Source of the DNA: PHAA01 sp963665865
GTDB taxonomy: Bacteria > Bacillota > Syntrophomonadia > Syntrophomonadales > Syntrophomonadaceae
Reading direction: 5' to 3'
Length of the DNA: 64,000 bases
Assembly (NCBI GenBank): GCA_963665865.2
Contig: CAXXWF010000001.1
Coordinates: forward strand, 2,170,001 to 2,234,000
Notes under the pieces: model-generated
What the model saw: only the letters and a program-made list of their open reading frames with translations
Database searches by the model: none
What the model was told of the DNA's origin: nothing
Made by a program: the position numbers and the translations under genes
Part shown: in pieces, positions 1 through 9,234 of the stretch
How positions within the stretch are numbered: the first letter of the stretch is position 1
Layout: every line of letters begins with the position of its first letter

Positions 1-471
1 ATGTTCTTCATGTTCGGCAATATATTTGACTCCGTAAATACATATTAATGATCCCACTATATTAATTATTAAGGCCATTATTATGGCGAGATTATCGATT
101 GCAAATGCAGGGCTTACCTCAACATGTCCTCCACCAAGGATAAACTCAAAATATACCAACAGTATGGCCTGGGCTGTCGTTAATATGATAATTAATAGAT
201 GCCGCTGTTTAATACCTATATATAGAATAGAAGCCAGCAAGCCAAAATCTGCCACCGTAATTACCGTATTCCAGGATATACCCAATAGCCCTTTAGGCTG
301 ATAATCAAACGATCCTATAAACAGCATACCGATGGAACATGCCGCGAGTATTATACCGGCAAGGTAGGCTACTATATTTCTCACCTTATAGCTTCTGAAC
401 AATAGGCAAAAAAGGGCTGCCAAAACTGGGAGCCAAATGCTTATTGCCAGCAGATATTTACCTGTTATCAT
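1..471 (-). CDS. Proton-translocating NuoL/HyfB/MrpA-like membrane subunit (N-terminal part)
   Basis: An open frame begins at ATG 471 behind an AGAGGTG ribosome binding site and runs off the left edge of the window without a stop (157 codons visible). The translation is almost entirely hydrophobic, with about four to five membrane segments; the last visible one has an IDNLAIIM...GSLICIYG pattern. That resembles the segment before the conserved antiporter domain of NuoL, HyfB, EchA and MrpA subunits, which move protons or sodium across the membrane in complex I-like enzymes and membrane hydrogenases. Which complex it belongs to cannot be seen because the rest lies outside. It is on the same strand as, and downstream of, the molybdenum enzyme genes, 50 bp after the MoeA-like gene. 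Confidence 0.6.
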   Translation of the reverse strand, partial: MITGKYLLAISIWLPVLAALFCLLFRSYKVRNIVAYLAGIILAACSIGMLFIGSFDYQPKGLLGISWNTVITVADFGLLASILYIGIKQRHLLIIILTTAQAILLVYFEFILGGGHVEVSPAFAIDNLAIIMALIINIVGSLICIYGVKYIAEHEEH

Positions 472-521
472 AGAATCACCTCTGTCGTGTTTATTTTCGT
501 ACTTGCGTGAATTTATATAGT

Positions 522-1541
522 CTATTTCCCAAATCCGCAATTGGGGAAGGTGCAGATACCGCATTCTAAGCACAGTCCACCTATACCAAGAAGGCTTAAA
601 TCCTTCGCCATCAGCTTTTCGTCTGCCAGCACTCTGGGAAGCACCAAATCAAAAATAGTTCTTTTAGCGTACATTACACAGCCGGGCAGACCTAAAATCG
701 GGATTCCACCTTCAGTGTATGCAAGTAAAAACATGGCTCCAGGGAGTACCGGCGCGCCGTAGGCAACTAGCTCTGCTCCGGTGTTTTTTATTGCTGCAGG
801 TGTTGTGTCGTCCGGATCTACACTCATACCGCCGGTACAGACCACCATTTCTGCACCCTTGTTAATAAATTCCTGAATGGCGTTTGCTATATTTCGAGGG
901 TCATCATTCACGATTGTCTGCCCCAGAACCTCGATGTCATATTCTCCCAATTTTTCCCGAATCACCGGCCCGAATGCGTCCTGAATCCTTCCGTGATAGA
1001 CTTCATTACCTGTGGTTACGATACCCACCTTTTTATGTCCGATAGGAAGAATCTTGAGTAAGGGGGTGCTATCACCAATCTCTTTTGCCTTTGACATCTT
1101 TTCTTTTTCAATGACAAGAGGGATGATGCGGGTTCCTGCCAGCTTGTCCCCTTTCTTTACAGGAAAATTTCCATGTCGTGTGGAAATAATCATTTCTCCC
1201 AGAGCGTTCACTGCGTTTATCTTTTCCTCATCAATTTTTAAAAGGCCGTCTGCAGTCGCAATCAGTTCAATTTTTCCCTCTTTGACTTCCGTGGCATCCA
1301 TATACTCGTTTTTACAAATCTCACACAAAATCTCCGCTGCTTCGTTTTCGTGGCATTTTGTTTCGTCTTTTTCCCAGATATACAGATTTTCTTTACCCAT
1401 GGACAGGAGTACCGGTATATCCTCTTCCCTAACGATGTATCCCTTACGGAATATGGCGTCTTTTATTGTGTCAGGAATTATCTGGGTCATATCATGACAA
1501 AGCACATGGCCCACGGCCTCTGTGGTTTTGATCAGTTTCAT
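522..1541 (-). CDS. MoeA/MogA-like molybdopterin-binding protein with Cys-rich tail
   Basis: A 339-residue protein. The second half is a MoCF-type molybdopterin-binding domain, shown by GIVTTGNEVYHGRI (about residue 173 onward) and VVCTGGMSVDPDDTTPAAI (about 234 onward), the motifs of MoeA/MogA that bind molybdopterin. The N-terminal third is not a standard MoeA domain. The C-terminus ends in a Cys-rich tail, CLECGICTFPNCGFGK, that could bind an iron-sulfur cluster or metal. It lies downstream of the molybdenum hydroxylase on the same strand, so the likely job is insertion or maturation of the cofactor for that enzyme, not general Moco synthesis. The start has an AAGGAG site at suitable distance. 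Good for the domain, moderate for the role. Confidence 0.75.
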   Translation of the reverse strand: MKLIKTTEAVGHVLCHDMTQIIPDTIKDAIFRKGYIVREEDIPVLLSMGKENLYIWEKDETKCHENEAAEILCEICKNEYMDATEVKEGKIELIATADGLLKIDEEKINAVNALGEMIISTRHGNFPVKKGDKLAGTRIIPLVIEKEKMSKAKEIGDSTPLLKILPIGHKKVGIVTTGNEVYHGRIQDAFGPVIREKLGEYDIEVLGQTIVNDDPRNIANAIQEFINKGAEMVVCTGGMSVDPDDTTPAAIKNTGAELVAYGAPVLPGAMFLLAYTEGGIPILGLPGCVMYAKRTIFDLVLPRVLADEKLMAKDLSLLGIGGLCLECGICTFPNCGFGK

Positions 1542-1627
1542 AAACTAAGGACTCCTTAATTAATTATTTCTGTACGCTCAGAAGATACCATAATTAGTTC
1601 ACTGGCAATATTAATAGCAATTTGTTC

Positions 1628-1813
1628 CTATTTATCTTCAAATTCCTTCTCTACTTCGGCGATTTTGCCGTAGACTAGCTCTTCAGACAAATACACCTGG
1701 TTGCATACGGGGCATTTCGGTACGTCCGAGGTCACCTCGTGACCCAAATATTTAAAAACCGCTTTTGCTGTGACCAACGGCACATTGCATTTAGCGCATA
1801 TAACTTCTTTCAT
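1628..1813 (-). CDS. Small zinc-ribbon/redox protein of the molybdenum enzyme cluster
   Basis: A 61-residue protein with two Cys pairs, CAKC near the N-terminus and CPVC about 30 residues later, the layout of a zinc ribbon or rubredoxin-like knuckle. The start was set at ATG 1813 because GGGAGG lies just before it; a longer reading to 1840 lacks such a site. It sits between the FAD/iron-sulfur protein and the MoeA-like protein on the same strand. From memory, small redox proteins of this kind accompany aldehyde oxidoreductase genes in Desulfovibrio (the DVU1557 neighbourhood); this needs a search. It may carry electrons or help assembly; no enzymatic motif is visible. Confidence 0.65.
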   Translation of the reverse strand: MKEVICAKCNVPLVTAKAVFKYLGHEVTSDVPKCPVCNQVYLSEELVYGKIAEVEKEFEDK

Positions 1814-1950
1814 AGATGTCCTCCCACTTTCTCCAGGCATTTTTTCCGGCCAATGTGAATATTTCCTTGTATTTCATGCTATACCGGCATATCCTGAGTC
1901 TTTTTATGTTTTTCCCAATGCACGATGTTTACCCAGTAGTGTAGCATGTT

Positions 1951-4320
1951 TCAATATTCAATTATTTCCATTCTGTGAGAATAAACATTAATTAAACGGT
2001 AGCCGAATTCTTCCCTTGTGTACTCCACCCAATAAGTTATAATTCCTATCTGAAGATGCCCTATAAAACAACCTTTTTCTGGATCCAACATTCTGTTCCC
2101 GGTAGATTCACAGTACGCTATGGTTCTGCATACATCCTCTTCCAGTATCAATAAGTGGTCCATTTTGCCAACAAGTTCGTCAGATATTGTCACTTTGATA
2201 TTGCATGTTTGGTTTTCATTTTCATCCATATTTATATTCCACACCTTTTTGAGAAGTTTTTTCTTTAGATCAAGTCGGTTATCTCTGCGCTGTCCAAGAG
2301 AAGGCGGGCTATATGTTTCCTTATCGATATCAAATACAATATCTAATATATGCACGCAAACCTTGCCCCTCTGCGCAAATATGTCGCGGCAGTTTGTACA
2401 ATATGTGATGTAGGGATTATCATATGCTGAAATCCGGTTTTGCACGATTATATCCGCCAATTCTGGATTTGCCTGCGCTATATGACCGCCCCAGCTGCAG
2501 CATTGCGCATTATTTTTGCTATATGGCAGCTCTTCCAGAACAACGCCAGATTTTAACGCGATTTCCCGTACGCTTTGCTGCATGAGAGAATCGTACCGAC
2601 TGGAACACGGGTCAAAAACACACGCGGCATGATTTAATTTCTTAATACCTTCCGGCACCCCCTGGGCTATAATTATGTCATACAGGGAGACGCCTTTAGC
2701 TTCTGTAATATGTTTTGCAAATTGGTTTTTACACGTTGGACAGGCAAATATAACGATCGGTTCCCCAAGTTTTTCCCAGTCTGAACGCAACTGGCCTATC
2801 ACTGACGCATGCAGTGAATCATTGCCCGCCCAGTCTGCCGGAACACCGCAGCAGCCAACCAATATCGCCGTATCAGGCATTTTGTCAAGTAAATAGGCAT
2901 AAGTGCTCTCCACGTATTGCGGATCGCTTGCACCCAGCTGGCATCCCGGAAAAAACAAATGGGTTGCCCTATCGTGCCCTGGTGCGGGATGAATAAGATA
3001 TGCCTCACTGTTGCTAAACTGCATATCCCTAATAAAAAAATCGTGAAATGCTGGTGGAATTCTTCCGTCTTCATACATGTAATGCATGAAATCGGAATAT
3101 AAACTTCCCATATCTATATTTTGCGGGCATACTTCCTTGCACAGTCCGCACTGGCTGCACGAAGCGATGGCTCGGATAGAAGACCTGCCTGAGACGCTGT
3201 TGCTGTCTTGCAGGGAAACTATAGATTCATCTGCAAGCCTTTTAGGCATTTGGGAATAGAAGTCAAAAAGCTCACATCCGTCTTTACAGGCGGTACAATC
3301 GCATTTCAAACATCTTTGAGCTTCGGTCTCAGCCTGTTTTTTGTCATATGTCTCATTGTCCGTGGCCAGGACCGCCTTTTGACTTTTTATGCCTGATAGA
3401 TTCATTACGATTTGGCTTTCGGTGCACGGGAAAGTCTCGGGTATGCCGTCCATCATGCCGACTTTAATGTACTTCTCAATGGAGTAGGCTGCCAGTGTTC
3501 CGAGCGCAATATCCTGCACCGGCGTTGTTCCAAGAAGGTTTCTCCCCAGGAAAACACCTGGTTTTGCGGTTCCAAGTGATTCTGCATTCATCCCTTCTCT
3601 TACCCCGAAGTCATTCCCGTCTTGGCCTGTGGCTATAAAGACCGCATCATATTCTATTTCATCCAGTGAGATTATTTTCGTATTCAATCTTAAAGTGTAC
3701 TGTAAGTTTTTAAATTGCAGCTCAAATTCAGGCAAAAAGATATCAGGGGAAAGTAGTTCCCATAAACGCCCGCCGATACGGCCTGATTGTTCATAAACCG
3801 TGATATCGTATCCTTTTTCAGCCATTTTCAGCGCACAGCTAAGTCCGGCGAGGCCGGCACCGATAACTGCGATTTTTTTATTATTTTTCGGCAGATTGTA
3901 CCTTGTCGGCTCATTGCTGCGGGTAAAGTCAACACACACCTTTTCCAACATACGCAGAGCTATGCTGGCGTCCACATCTTTCCTCACACATGCATCATTG
4001 CATGGTTCATCGCAAATATTGCATACGATGGCAGGAAATAGCGCCTGGTTGCGATAAAGCCTATATGCGGCGGTATAATTGCCTTTTTGTAATTTTTCAA
4101 TAATTTTCCTCACATTCAAATTTAAAGGGCAAGCACAGGTGCAGGCAGGTTTTTTGCCGTGTAAACATGATTGTGAGAAATATTCATAGTTTTTTCTGCT
4201 CATACCTATTTCCTTAATTACATGTTCCAGCTCGCAACTTGGCGAATACATTCTGCTTTTTGGTGATGTCCCCGCCCATACTTTTTGCATGGGCGGGGTG
4301 GTTTTCAAATTCTCAGTCAT
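1951..4320 (-). CDS. FAD-dependent oxidoreductase fused to iron-sulfur dicluster and HdrD-like CCG domains
   Basis: A 789-residue modular electron-transfer protein. Residues about 50-125 hold a GltD-type N-terminal Cys domain (CTCACPLN, CNICDEPCNDAC) for two [4Fe-4S] clusters. About residue 148 starts a Rossmann FAD site (IAVIGAGLAGLSCAL) with a second half-motif around the GRIGGRL segment. Further Cys groups follow (CLKCDCTACKDGC and CSQCGLCKEVCPQ), then an HdrD-like CCG domain (FFPGCQLG, VGCCGVPADWAG, CCSWGGH). The last 80 residues form a separate domain with few clues. The gene lies 42 bp after the molybdenum aldehyde oxidoreductase on the same strand, so it probably accepts that enzyme's electrons and passes them to NAD(P), ferredoxin or a disulfide. 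Partner and direction are inferred. Confidence 0.8.
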   Translation of the reverse strand: MTENLKTTPPMQKVWAGTSPKSRMYSPSCELEHVIKEIGMSRKNYEYFSQSCLHGKKPACTCACPLNLNVRKIIEKLQKGNYTAAYRLYRNQALFPAIVCNICDEPCNDACVRKDVDASIALRMLEKVCVDFTRSNEPTRYNLPKNNKKIAVIGAGLAGLSCALKMAEKGYDITVYEQSGRIGGRLWELLSPDIFLPEFELQFKNLQYTLRLNTKIISLDEIEYDAVFIATGQDGNDFGVREGMNAESLGTAKPGVFLGRNLLGTTPVQDIALGTLAAYSIEKYIKVGMMDGIPETFPCTESQIVMNLSGIKSQKAVLATDNETYDKKQAETEAQRCLKCDCTACKDGCELFDFYSQMPKRLADESIVSLQDSNSVSGRSSIRAIASCSQCGLCKEVCPQNIDMGSLYSDFMHYMYEDGRIPPAFHDFFIRDMQFSNSEAYLIHPAPGHDRATHLFFPGCQLGASDPQYVESTYAYLLDKMPDTAILVGCCGVPADWAGNDSLHASVIGQLRSDWEKLGEPIVIFACPTCKNQFAKHITEAKGVSLYDIIIAQGVPEGIKKLNHAACVFDPCSSRYDSLMQQSVREIALKSGVVLEELPYSKNNAQCCSWGGHIAQANPELADIIVQNRISAYDNPYITYCTNCRDIFAQRGKVCVHILDIVFDIDKETYSPPSLGQRRDNRLDLKKKLLKKVWNINMDENENQTCNIKVTISDELVGKMDHLLILEEDVCRTIAYCESTGNRMLDPEKGCFIGHLQIGIITYWVEYTREEFGYRLINVYSHRMEIIEY

Positions 4321-4362
4321 TTTCTCAATTAAAGCTTTAGCGTGATATTGAGATCCTTTGTT

Positions 4363-7188
4363 CTAACTGAATGGGTTTTCATCCATATCGTCCAGATCTT
4401 CATAGAAATCTGGCCCGAGATAGTATTTTTCGGGTTTGAGTTCTATACCTTGTGCCTTTGCCTCCATAGCTGCTTTTAACTTTTTGGGAGTAGCCGGCAT
4501 TTCATATATCCTTACGCCAACCGCATTGTTGATCGCATTGAGCACTGCCATATGAGGTGAACTCTGGAAAGCTTCAGAAGCGCCAGCTGAACCATGCGGG
4601 CCTTCTTCTCTGGGCGTTACATGCCAAAGCAGTTCAATATTGTCTGGTATGTCTTCGCATTCCATAATGCCTGCGCCACCCATTGTTGCATGTCTCTTCA
4701 AGTCGCTATAGTCCTCCCTCAGTGCCATTCCAATACCGTGTGAGATTCCACCGTATGCTTGGCCTTCTATGCTGAGTATATTACCGATAACGCCTATGTC
4801 CGATGTAGCTGTGAAACCAACCACCTGAGTTTTGCCGGTTACGGTATCTACTTCAACTTCTGCCATAAATAAACTATACATGAGTTGAGGGAATGGATCT
4901 CCCACGCTGGTATTTAGATCCGGGCGCTTAAATTTACTGGGGACTGAGTAAAGCCCCATATATTTGGTGGGTATCCCCTCGTCAACCATTTCACTGTATG
5001 TGCGATATGTTCCGTCCGGCTTGCGCATTGCATCCATTAGTTTATTGGCCGCATCAAGAGTCGATCTGCCTGCCATATAATGAGAACGGCTGCCAGCAGA
5101 GGAACCGGTATTAGGAGTGAACTTTGTGTCGCTCATAATAGTTTTGATTTTTTCCATAGGGAGGCCGAGCGGACGAAGTGCCTCGTAAGTATGCAATAAT
5201 GCACCTTGCTCTGCAGACTGTCCCATGTCTTGCCATGAATTGTAATTTATTACGCACCCATCGGAGCAAAGCTCAAGCGCGACCTCGCAAAAATCTGCAA
5301 TCAAACTCGTTGTATAGCCACCCCAAGCCAATCCTACCCCACGTCTCTTTTCAGGCGTATCCTCAGCCTTTGCCCTGGCAACGGCCGCTTCATACTTGGG
5401 CCGCATCATATCCATCATCTCTTCCATCGGATACTCGTGGAAAGGCACGCTGTTGTTGTTAAGATCACCAGGTCGCGCTATGTTTTTATAACGGAATTCA
5501 AATTGATCCATACCTATCTTTTCCGCCATCATATCTATAATCGCTTCGGAGTGGGTAAACGCCTGAGTAGCCCCGAACGACCTGTAAGCAGTCGAAAAAC
5601 ACATGTTTGTATACACACCTTTGCCGATTGCTCGGACATTAGGAATATTATATGGCCAACCGACAAAGTGCAGGCCTTTGGTCACAAGTCCTGCGACCAT
5701 TTCAGCATAGGCTCCTTTGTCATACGCAATTTCGAACTCCAGACCGGTGATCTTGCCATCTTTGTCACTTGCCAGACGGGTGTTGCTATGGGAAGGAGCT
5801 CGTTTCCCGGAAAAATGCTGATGCTCAGGATAGCTAAAAGAAAGGCTGACCGGCTTTTCAAGGATTACAGTACAGGCAGCCGCCAAAGCATACGAACCTG
5901 CAGAGAAGGAATAACCAAAGCTGCCACCCGTTGCGTTAAGGACTATTCTTACCTTTTCAATAGGAAGCCCTATACCTGCCGCTATCTGATTCCTTGAGCC
6001 ATAGATATTCTGACTCTTGCATTGCACAACCACACAGTCATCCTCATCGAAATATGCCTGAACAACATCTGGCTCAATTGGCAAGTGCGGCTCTCTGCTG
6101 GAATAGAAGCTTCCCTCCACAACATAGTCGGCTATCGGAAAGATATTTCTAGTATCTTCGCCCTTTTTAAGAGGCCATTTCAAGAAGAGGTTATCGATTC
6201 CTTCGTGCACAGGGACTGCACCAGGCATGACTGCTTCCGGAATTGACCTGTATTCGGGCAGAAGCTCAAGTTCCAATTCTACTGCTTTTGCAGCTGCGCG
6301 GGCATGCTCGCGTGTATCCGCAGCAACTACAGCCACAGGGTCGCCAAATCTGAATACTTTTTTGTCGCATATAATCGGACGTTCCCCACCGGCTGCGAGT
6401 GAACGCGGATTACCGACCGGGTAAGCTATCCTGTTCGTCCCTTTTATATCCTTGGCGGTTATGACCTTCTCTACGCCAGGCATTTTCAACGCCTCAGAGT
6501 AGTCGATACCTTTGATTATCGCATGGGAAACGTTCGGGAACACGATCGCCAAATGCACAGTTCCCTCGGGCATGTGCATTTCTATGTCGCGGCCATAATT
6601 TTCTAAGCCTGTAACTCTTGCCACACCGCTTTCACGCCTCGGTAAACGCCCCCCGTATAGGTTCCCGTTTTCAGGGGCTTTGTAGATGATGTCCTCCATA
6701 GTCATCTCCCCACGCATCACCTTTGCTGCCGCCATCACAGCATCTACAATAGGTACATAACCGGTGCAACGGCATACATTCTTATGTTTTTGGAACCAGG
6801 CACGGACTTCTTTTCTCGTGGGCGAAGGATTTTTGTCAAGCAAACCTTTTGCTGAGACAATGAAGCCCGGATTGCAGAAACCACATTGCACACCGTTGTA
6901 AGTTATAAATGCCTGCTGTAACGGATGCAGGTTGGAAGGTGTACCAATACCTTCAATTGTAACCACTTTTGAATATTCCGGTACATTTTTGATTTTTTTG
7001 GTGCAAGATCTGATGACCTCGCCGTCAAGCAACACCGAGCAAGCACCGCATTGACCGGCATCGCAACCAATTTTTACGCCTGTGAGACCCAATTTCCTTA
7101 AGACAGTTGCCAGCGTATCCTTTTCAGGATTGCAAACCACCATTCTAGATGCACCATTGATATCAAGCCATATTTTTCTTATTACCAT
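4363..7188 (-). CDS. Molybdenum-dependent aldehyde oxidoreductase (MOP/xanthine oxidase family, single chain)
   Basis: Oxidises an aldehyde (or N-heterocycle) to the acid with a molybdopterin centre and two [2Fe-2S] clusters. The order is a plant-type [2Fe-2S] domain (CDAGQCGACSVLLDG), a second [2Fe-2S] domain (QCGFCNPGF and CRCTGY), then the large Mo-binding domain with the GPHGSAGASE loop, whose Glu (about residue 872) matches the catalytic Glu of the family. At 941 residues from ATG 7188 it is close to Desulfovibrio MOP (about 907) and, like it, lacks the FAD subunit. ATG 7188 was chosen because GAAAGGTGA lies just upstream; the longer frame to 7296 has no such site. Downstream are the electron acceptor and maturation proteins. 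Family is firm; the substrate is unknown. Confidence 0.9.
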   Translation of the reverse strand: MVIRKIWLDINGASRMVVCNPEKDTLATVLRKLGLTGVKIGCDAGQCGACSVLLDGEVIRSCTKKIKNVPEYSKVVTIEGIGTPSNLHPLQQAFITYNGVQCGFCNPGFIVSAKGLLDKNPSPTRKEVRAWFQKHKNVCRCTGYVPIVDAVMAAAKVMRGEMTMEDIIYKAPENGNLYGGRLPRRESGVARVTGLENYGRDIEMHMPEGTVHLAIVFPNVSHAIIKGIDYSEALKMPGVEKVITAKDIKGTNRIAYPVGNPRSLAAGGERPIICDKKVFRFGDPVAVVAADTREHARAAAKAVELELELLPEYRSIPEAVMPGAVPVHEGIDNLFLKWPLKKGEDTRNIFPIADYVVEGSFYSSREPHLPIEPDVVQAYFDEDDCVVVQCKSQNIYGSRNQIAAGIGLPIEKVRIVLNATGGSFGYSFSAGSYALAAACTVILEKPVSLSFSYPEHQHFSGKRAPSHSNTRLASDKDGKITGLEFEIAYDKGAYAEMVAGLVTKGLHFVGWPYNIPNVRAIGKGVYTNMCFSTAYRSFGATQAFTHSEAIIDMMAEKIGMDQFEFRYKNIARPGDLNNNSVPFHEYPMEEMMDMMRPKYEAAVARAKAEDTPEKRRGVGLAWGGYTTSLIADFCEVALELCSDGCVINYNSWQDMGQSAEQGALLHTYEALRPLGLPMEKIKTIMSDTKFTPNTGSSAGSRSHYMAGRSTLDAANKLMDAMRKPDGTYRTYSEMVDEGIPTKYMGLYSVPSKFKRPDLNTSVGDPFPQLMYSLFMAEVEVDTVTGKTQVVGFTATSDIGVIGNILSIEGQAYGGISHGIGMALREDYSDLKRHATMGGAGIMECEDIPDNIELLWHVTPREEGPHGSAGASEAFQSSPHMAVLNAINNAVGVRIYEMPATPKKLKAAMEAKAQGIELKPEKYYLGPDFYEDLDDMDENPFS

Positions 7189-7472
7189 GTTGTAATCACC
7201 TTTCTTTTTCTTTGCAGCATATTTATTTGAACTGTTGCACGAGGCAAAGGTTAAGAAAATAAATTGTAATTGGATACTAGAATAAATCCGCTTCATCTCT
7301 AATCCTTAGGCATGTCCAAATCCGAGCCCCTGCATACAGCAATCTTTGCCGTGAACGAAGTTCACATCAATTGTGCCCGAAGGGTATAATTTTTGCTGCT
7401 TAGAAACCGACAGTAAACCAATCCCTAAACTTTGCAATTAGGCCTCTGCCCAGCAGTCCCATGTAAGCACCT
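7189..7472 (-). other. Upstream region of the aldehyde oxidoreductase operon with a short unexplained open frame
   Basis: Probably holds the promoter of the molybdenum operon, but no convincing promoter boxes were seen. On the minus strand a 43-codon frame from TTG 7437 to the stop at 7306 reads like protein (it contains TIDVNFVHGKDCCMQGLGFG) but has no good ribosome binding site and no recognised family; it may be the tail of a lost gene. A small GTGAAC/GTTCAC hairpin lies inside it. Confidence 0.3.
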
Positions 7473-7595
7473 GCTTAGCTTACTCCTTTCCACACTGGGA
7501 AGCATAACCGTTTCCCGTTACACCCTAACTGTCTCATACCCATGAAAAACCTTAAGCCTTGAGACTCGGAGATTTAAGACTGAACCATAATGACT
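7473..7595. repeat. Dispersed repeat, copy A (paired with 22228-22335)
   Basis: About 120 bp shared with a second copy near 22.3 kb. The longest common blocks are GCATAACCGTTTCCCGTTAC and the adjoining ACCCTAAC, followed by GTCTCA, a loop of different length, TGAGACTCGGA, and ATTTAAGACTGAA. The GTCTCA/TGAGAC arms are kept while the loop differs, which suggests a hairpin. No open frame crosses it. It could be the end of a mobile element or a structured RNA; the sequence alone does not decide. Confidence 0.6.
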
Positions 7596-7643
7596 AATTC
7601 TAATTAGTGTTCTTTTACACATCTTCATTAATTCATGCAATAC

Positions 7644-7864
7644 TTATTTAGTACTTCTGTTGAAGGCCATCTTACCCTTTGTGAATAATATTGCTAACAA
7701 AGGCATAATCCCGCCATCATGAGCGCACCCGCGGTGAACATGATTCTCCGCCCCAATTTATCTGTCAGTAAACCTGCTATAATCTTCCCAAATATCATAG
7801 CCGCATATGTTCCCACTACATAGAATTCCATTGATTTAAGATCAACAACTTTTTGCCAGCCCAT
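7644..7864 (-). pseudogene. Remnant of an MFS (AAHS-type) transporter
   Basis: On the minus strand, reading from 7864, the translation gives the central cytoplasmic-loop region of an MFS carrier, including YAAMIFGKIIAGLLTDKLGR, the family's G-x-L-x-D-x-x-G-R motif. After the following membrane segment a frameshift near 7710 moves the frame (GIMPLLAILFTKG) to a stop at 7644. Both ends of a normal 430-residue transporter are missing. The intact transporters at 11246 and 47495 have the same motif, so this is a decayed relative. It lies just after the Zn-alcohol dehydrogenase on the same strand, suggesting an earlier dehydrogenase-transporter operon. Confidence 0.7.
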
Positions 7865-7887
7865 ATTACAGCGTATTGGTTACTTAT

Positions 7888-8985
7888 TTAAAATACAACC
7901 ATTCCGCGTGCAACGTCACCATGTTCCATATCATAAAAAGCCTCATTTATTTCATCTAGTGTGTATACTTTGCTTATTAACTCATCAAGCTTTAATTTTC
8001 CAGCCATATATAAATCTACATATTTAGGCAAATCAGAACGCTCTACAACAGAGCCATAATAGCATCCTTTTATGGTTATTTCGTTTCTAACCGTTTCTAA
8101 TATAGGAAGGCTGAAAAATGCATTTTGCATCCCAACAAGCACTGCAACTCCGCCTTTTTTCAGACAATTATAAGCTTGACCAACCGTCGCAGGTATACCA
8201 ATTAGTTCAATGCAGTAATCTGCACCATATCCTCCAGTTAGATCTTTTATTGCTAGAACGACATCTGTTTGTCCGGCATTAACTATGTGAGTTGCTCCAA
8301 ACACCTTAGCCATCTCCAATTTACTATCCGCCAAGTCGACTGCAATAATCTTTTCCGCCCCAGCCAATTGGCTTCCCTGAATTGCGTTTAGTCCAACCCC
8401 GCCGCAACCAATTACAGCAACCGTACTTCCCGGTTGAACATTCGCCGAGTTTAGCGCAGCGCCTACTCCAGTCAAAACTCCGCAAGCTATCAAAGCAACT
8501 TTATCAAGCGGTGCATCTTTCCTGATCGGAATAGCACAACTTTCTGCAATCACACAGTACTCAGCAAATGTAGAAACGCCACCAGAGGTGAAAATTGGCT
8601 GTCCGTCTTTACTTACCCTTTTGGTCCCATCCGGCATAATCCCCTGGGCTCTCACCTTGCCACCATCAAGACAGAGACGGGGTTTACCTGCTATACAGTA
8701 GGCACATTTGCCGCAGGCAGAAATCCAGGTAATAACCACATGGTCGCCAACTTGGACATTTTTAACTCCCAGACCAACTTCCACTACCACACCAGCGCCC
8801 TCATGTCCCAATATATTCGGGACTGGCTTTTTTAAAACTCCTTGAATTACGGAAAGGTCACTGTGACAAACCCCACTTGCAGCTAACTTCACCATTACTT
8901 CACCTGCTTGAGGCGGTTGAATATTAACCTCTTCAACTACTAATGGCTTGTGCTCCTCATAAAAAACAGCAGCTTTCATTTTCAC
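7888..8985 (-). CDS. Zinc-dependent alcohol dehydrogenase (MDR family)
   Basis: A medium-chain dehydrogenase of about 365 residues that interconverts an alcohol and an aldehyde with NAD(P). Catalytic zinc ligands are visible in GVCHSDLS, in NILGHEGAGVV and at IACGVLTGVGA; the structural zinc site is the four-Cys segment from CGKCAYC to the Cys of RLC. The nucleotide fold is VAVIGCGGVGLNAI. The start was placed at GTG 8985, 7 to 8 bases after AAGGTGG; ATG 8979 is a close alternative, and the longer frame to 9006 begins before that site. The layout is like benzyl-alcohol or class III dehydrogenases. Upstream is a conserved element also found before a transporter and a CoA-transferase. Substrate unknown; aldehyde-metabolising neighbours fit. 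Confidence 0.88.
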   Translation of the reverse strand: MKMKAAVFYEEHKPLVVEEVNIQPPQAGEVMVKLAASGVCHSDLSVIQGVLKKPVPNILGHEGAGVVVEVGLGVKNVQVGDHVVITWISACGKCAYCIAGKPRLCLDGGKVRAQGIMPDGTKRVSKDGQPIFTSGGVSTFAEYCVIAESCAIPIRKDAPLDKVALIACGVLTGVGAALNSANVQPGSTVAVIGCGGVGLNAIQGSQLAGAEKIIAVDLADSKLEMAKVFGATHIVNAGQTDVVLAIKDLTGGYGADYCIELIGIPATVGQAYNCLKKGGVAVLVGMQNAFFSLPILETVRNEITIKGCYYGSVVERSDLPKYVDLYMAGKLKLDELISKVYTLDEINEAFYDMEHGDVARGMVVF

Positions 8986-9081
8986 TTTACATACCACCTT
9001 CTTCAAAATAATTCATAGTGGCACAACAGCGTACCAGCAAAGAATAAAACCTAATCAAAAATAAAACAGCTAGAATCACAC

Positions 9082-9234
9082 TAAATAACACAGTTTACTC
9101 ACATAAACTGAAATTCTCAAGTCCGAGATATATAGTGCTTTTTACCTCCTTCCTTTGCTATAAATTATAACTTCAGAACAAGCTATTCTGTCTAATGCAT
9201 TATATGGATCCAATTCATGCATTCCGGTAATGAT
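9082..9234 (-). promoter_or_regulatory. Three-copy upstream element, copy 2 (before the Zn-alcohol dehydrogenase)
   Basis: Read on the minus strand this stretch matches two others in the window (10970-11170 on plus and 55981-56136 on minus). Shared blocks are ATCATTACCGGAATGCATGA, AATGCATTAGAC, the GAAGT...TTTA..GCAA part, CGGACTTGAGAAT, and, with copy 1 only, CAGTTTA...GAGTAAACTGTGT. It lies about 100 bp before the dehydrogenase start in the same orientation and is also in the divergent region upstream of the LysR gene. A repeated TGCAT pair about 20 bp apart could be a regulator site. In this copy a 63-codon frame stays open across it, so a decayed coding origin is possible. Confidence 0.6.

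Noticed and set aside
83..301. 72-codon plus-strand frame
   Set aside because: Shadow of the minus-strand membrane protein that runs off the left edge, which has a better ribosome binding site and membrane-protein pattern.
1012..1497. 161-codon plus-strand frame
   Set aside because: Antisense to the MoeA-like gene; Phe/Ser-rich translation typical of a shadow.
5437..5997. 186-codon plus-strand frame
   Set aside because: Antisense to the well-supported molybdenum aldehyde oxidoreductase.
9013..9030. TGGCACAACAG sequence as another sigma-54 promoter
   Set aside because: Has a good -24 box but lacks the TTGC at -12, and points toward no gene start at suitable distance.
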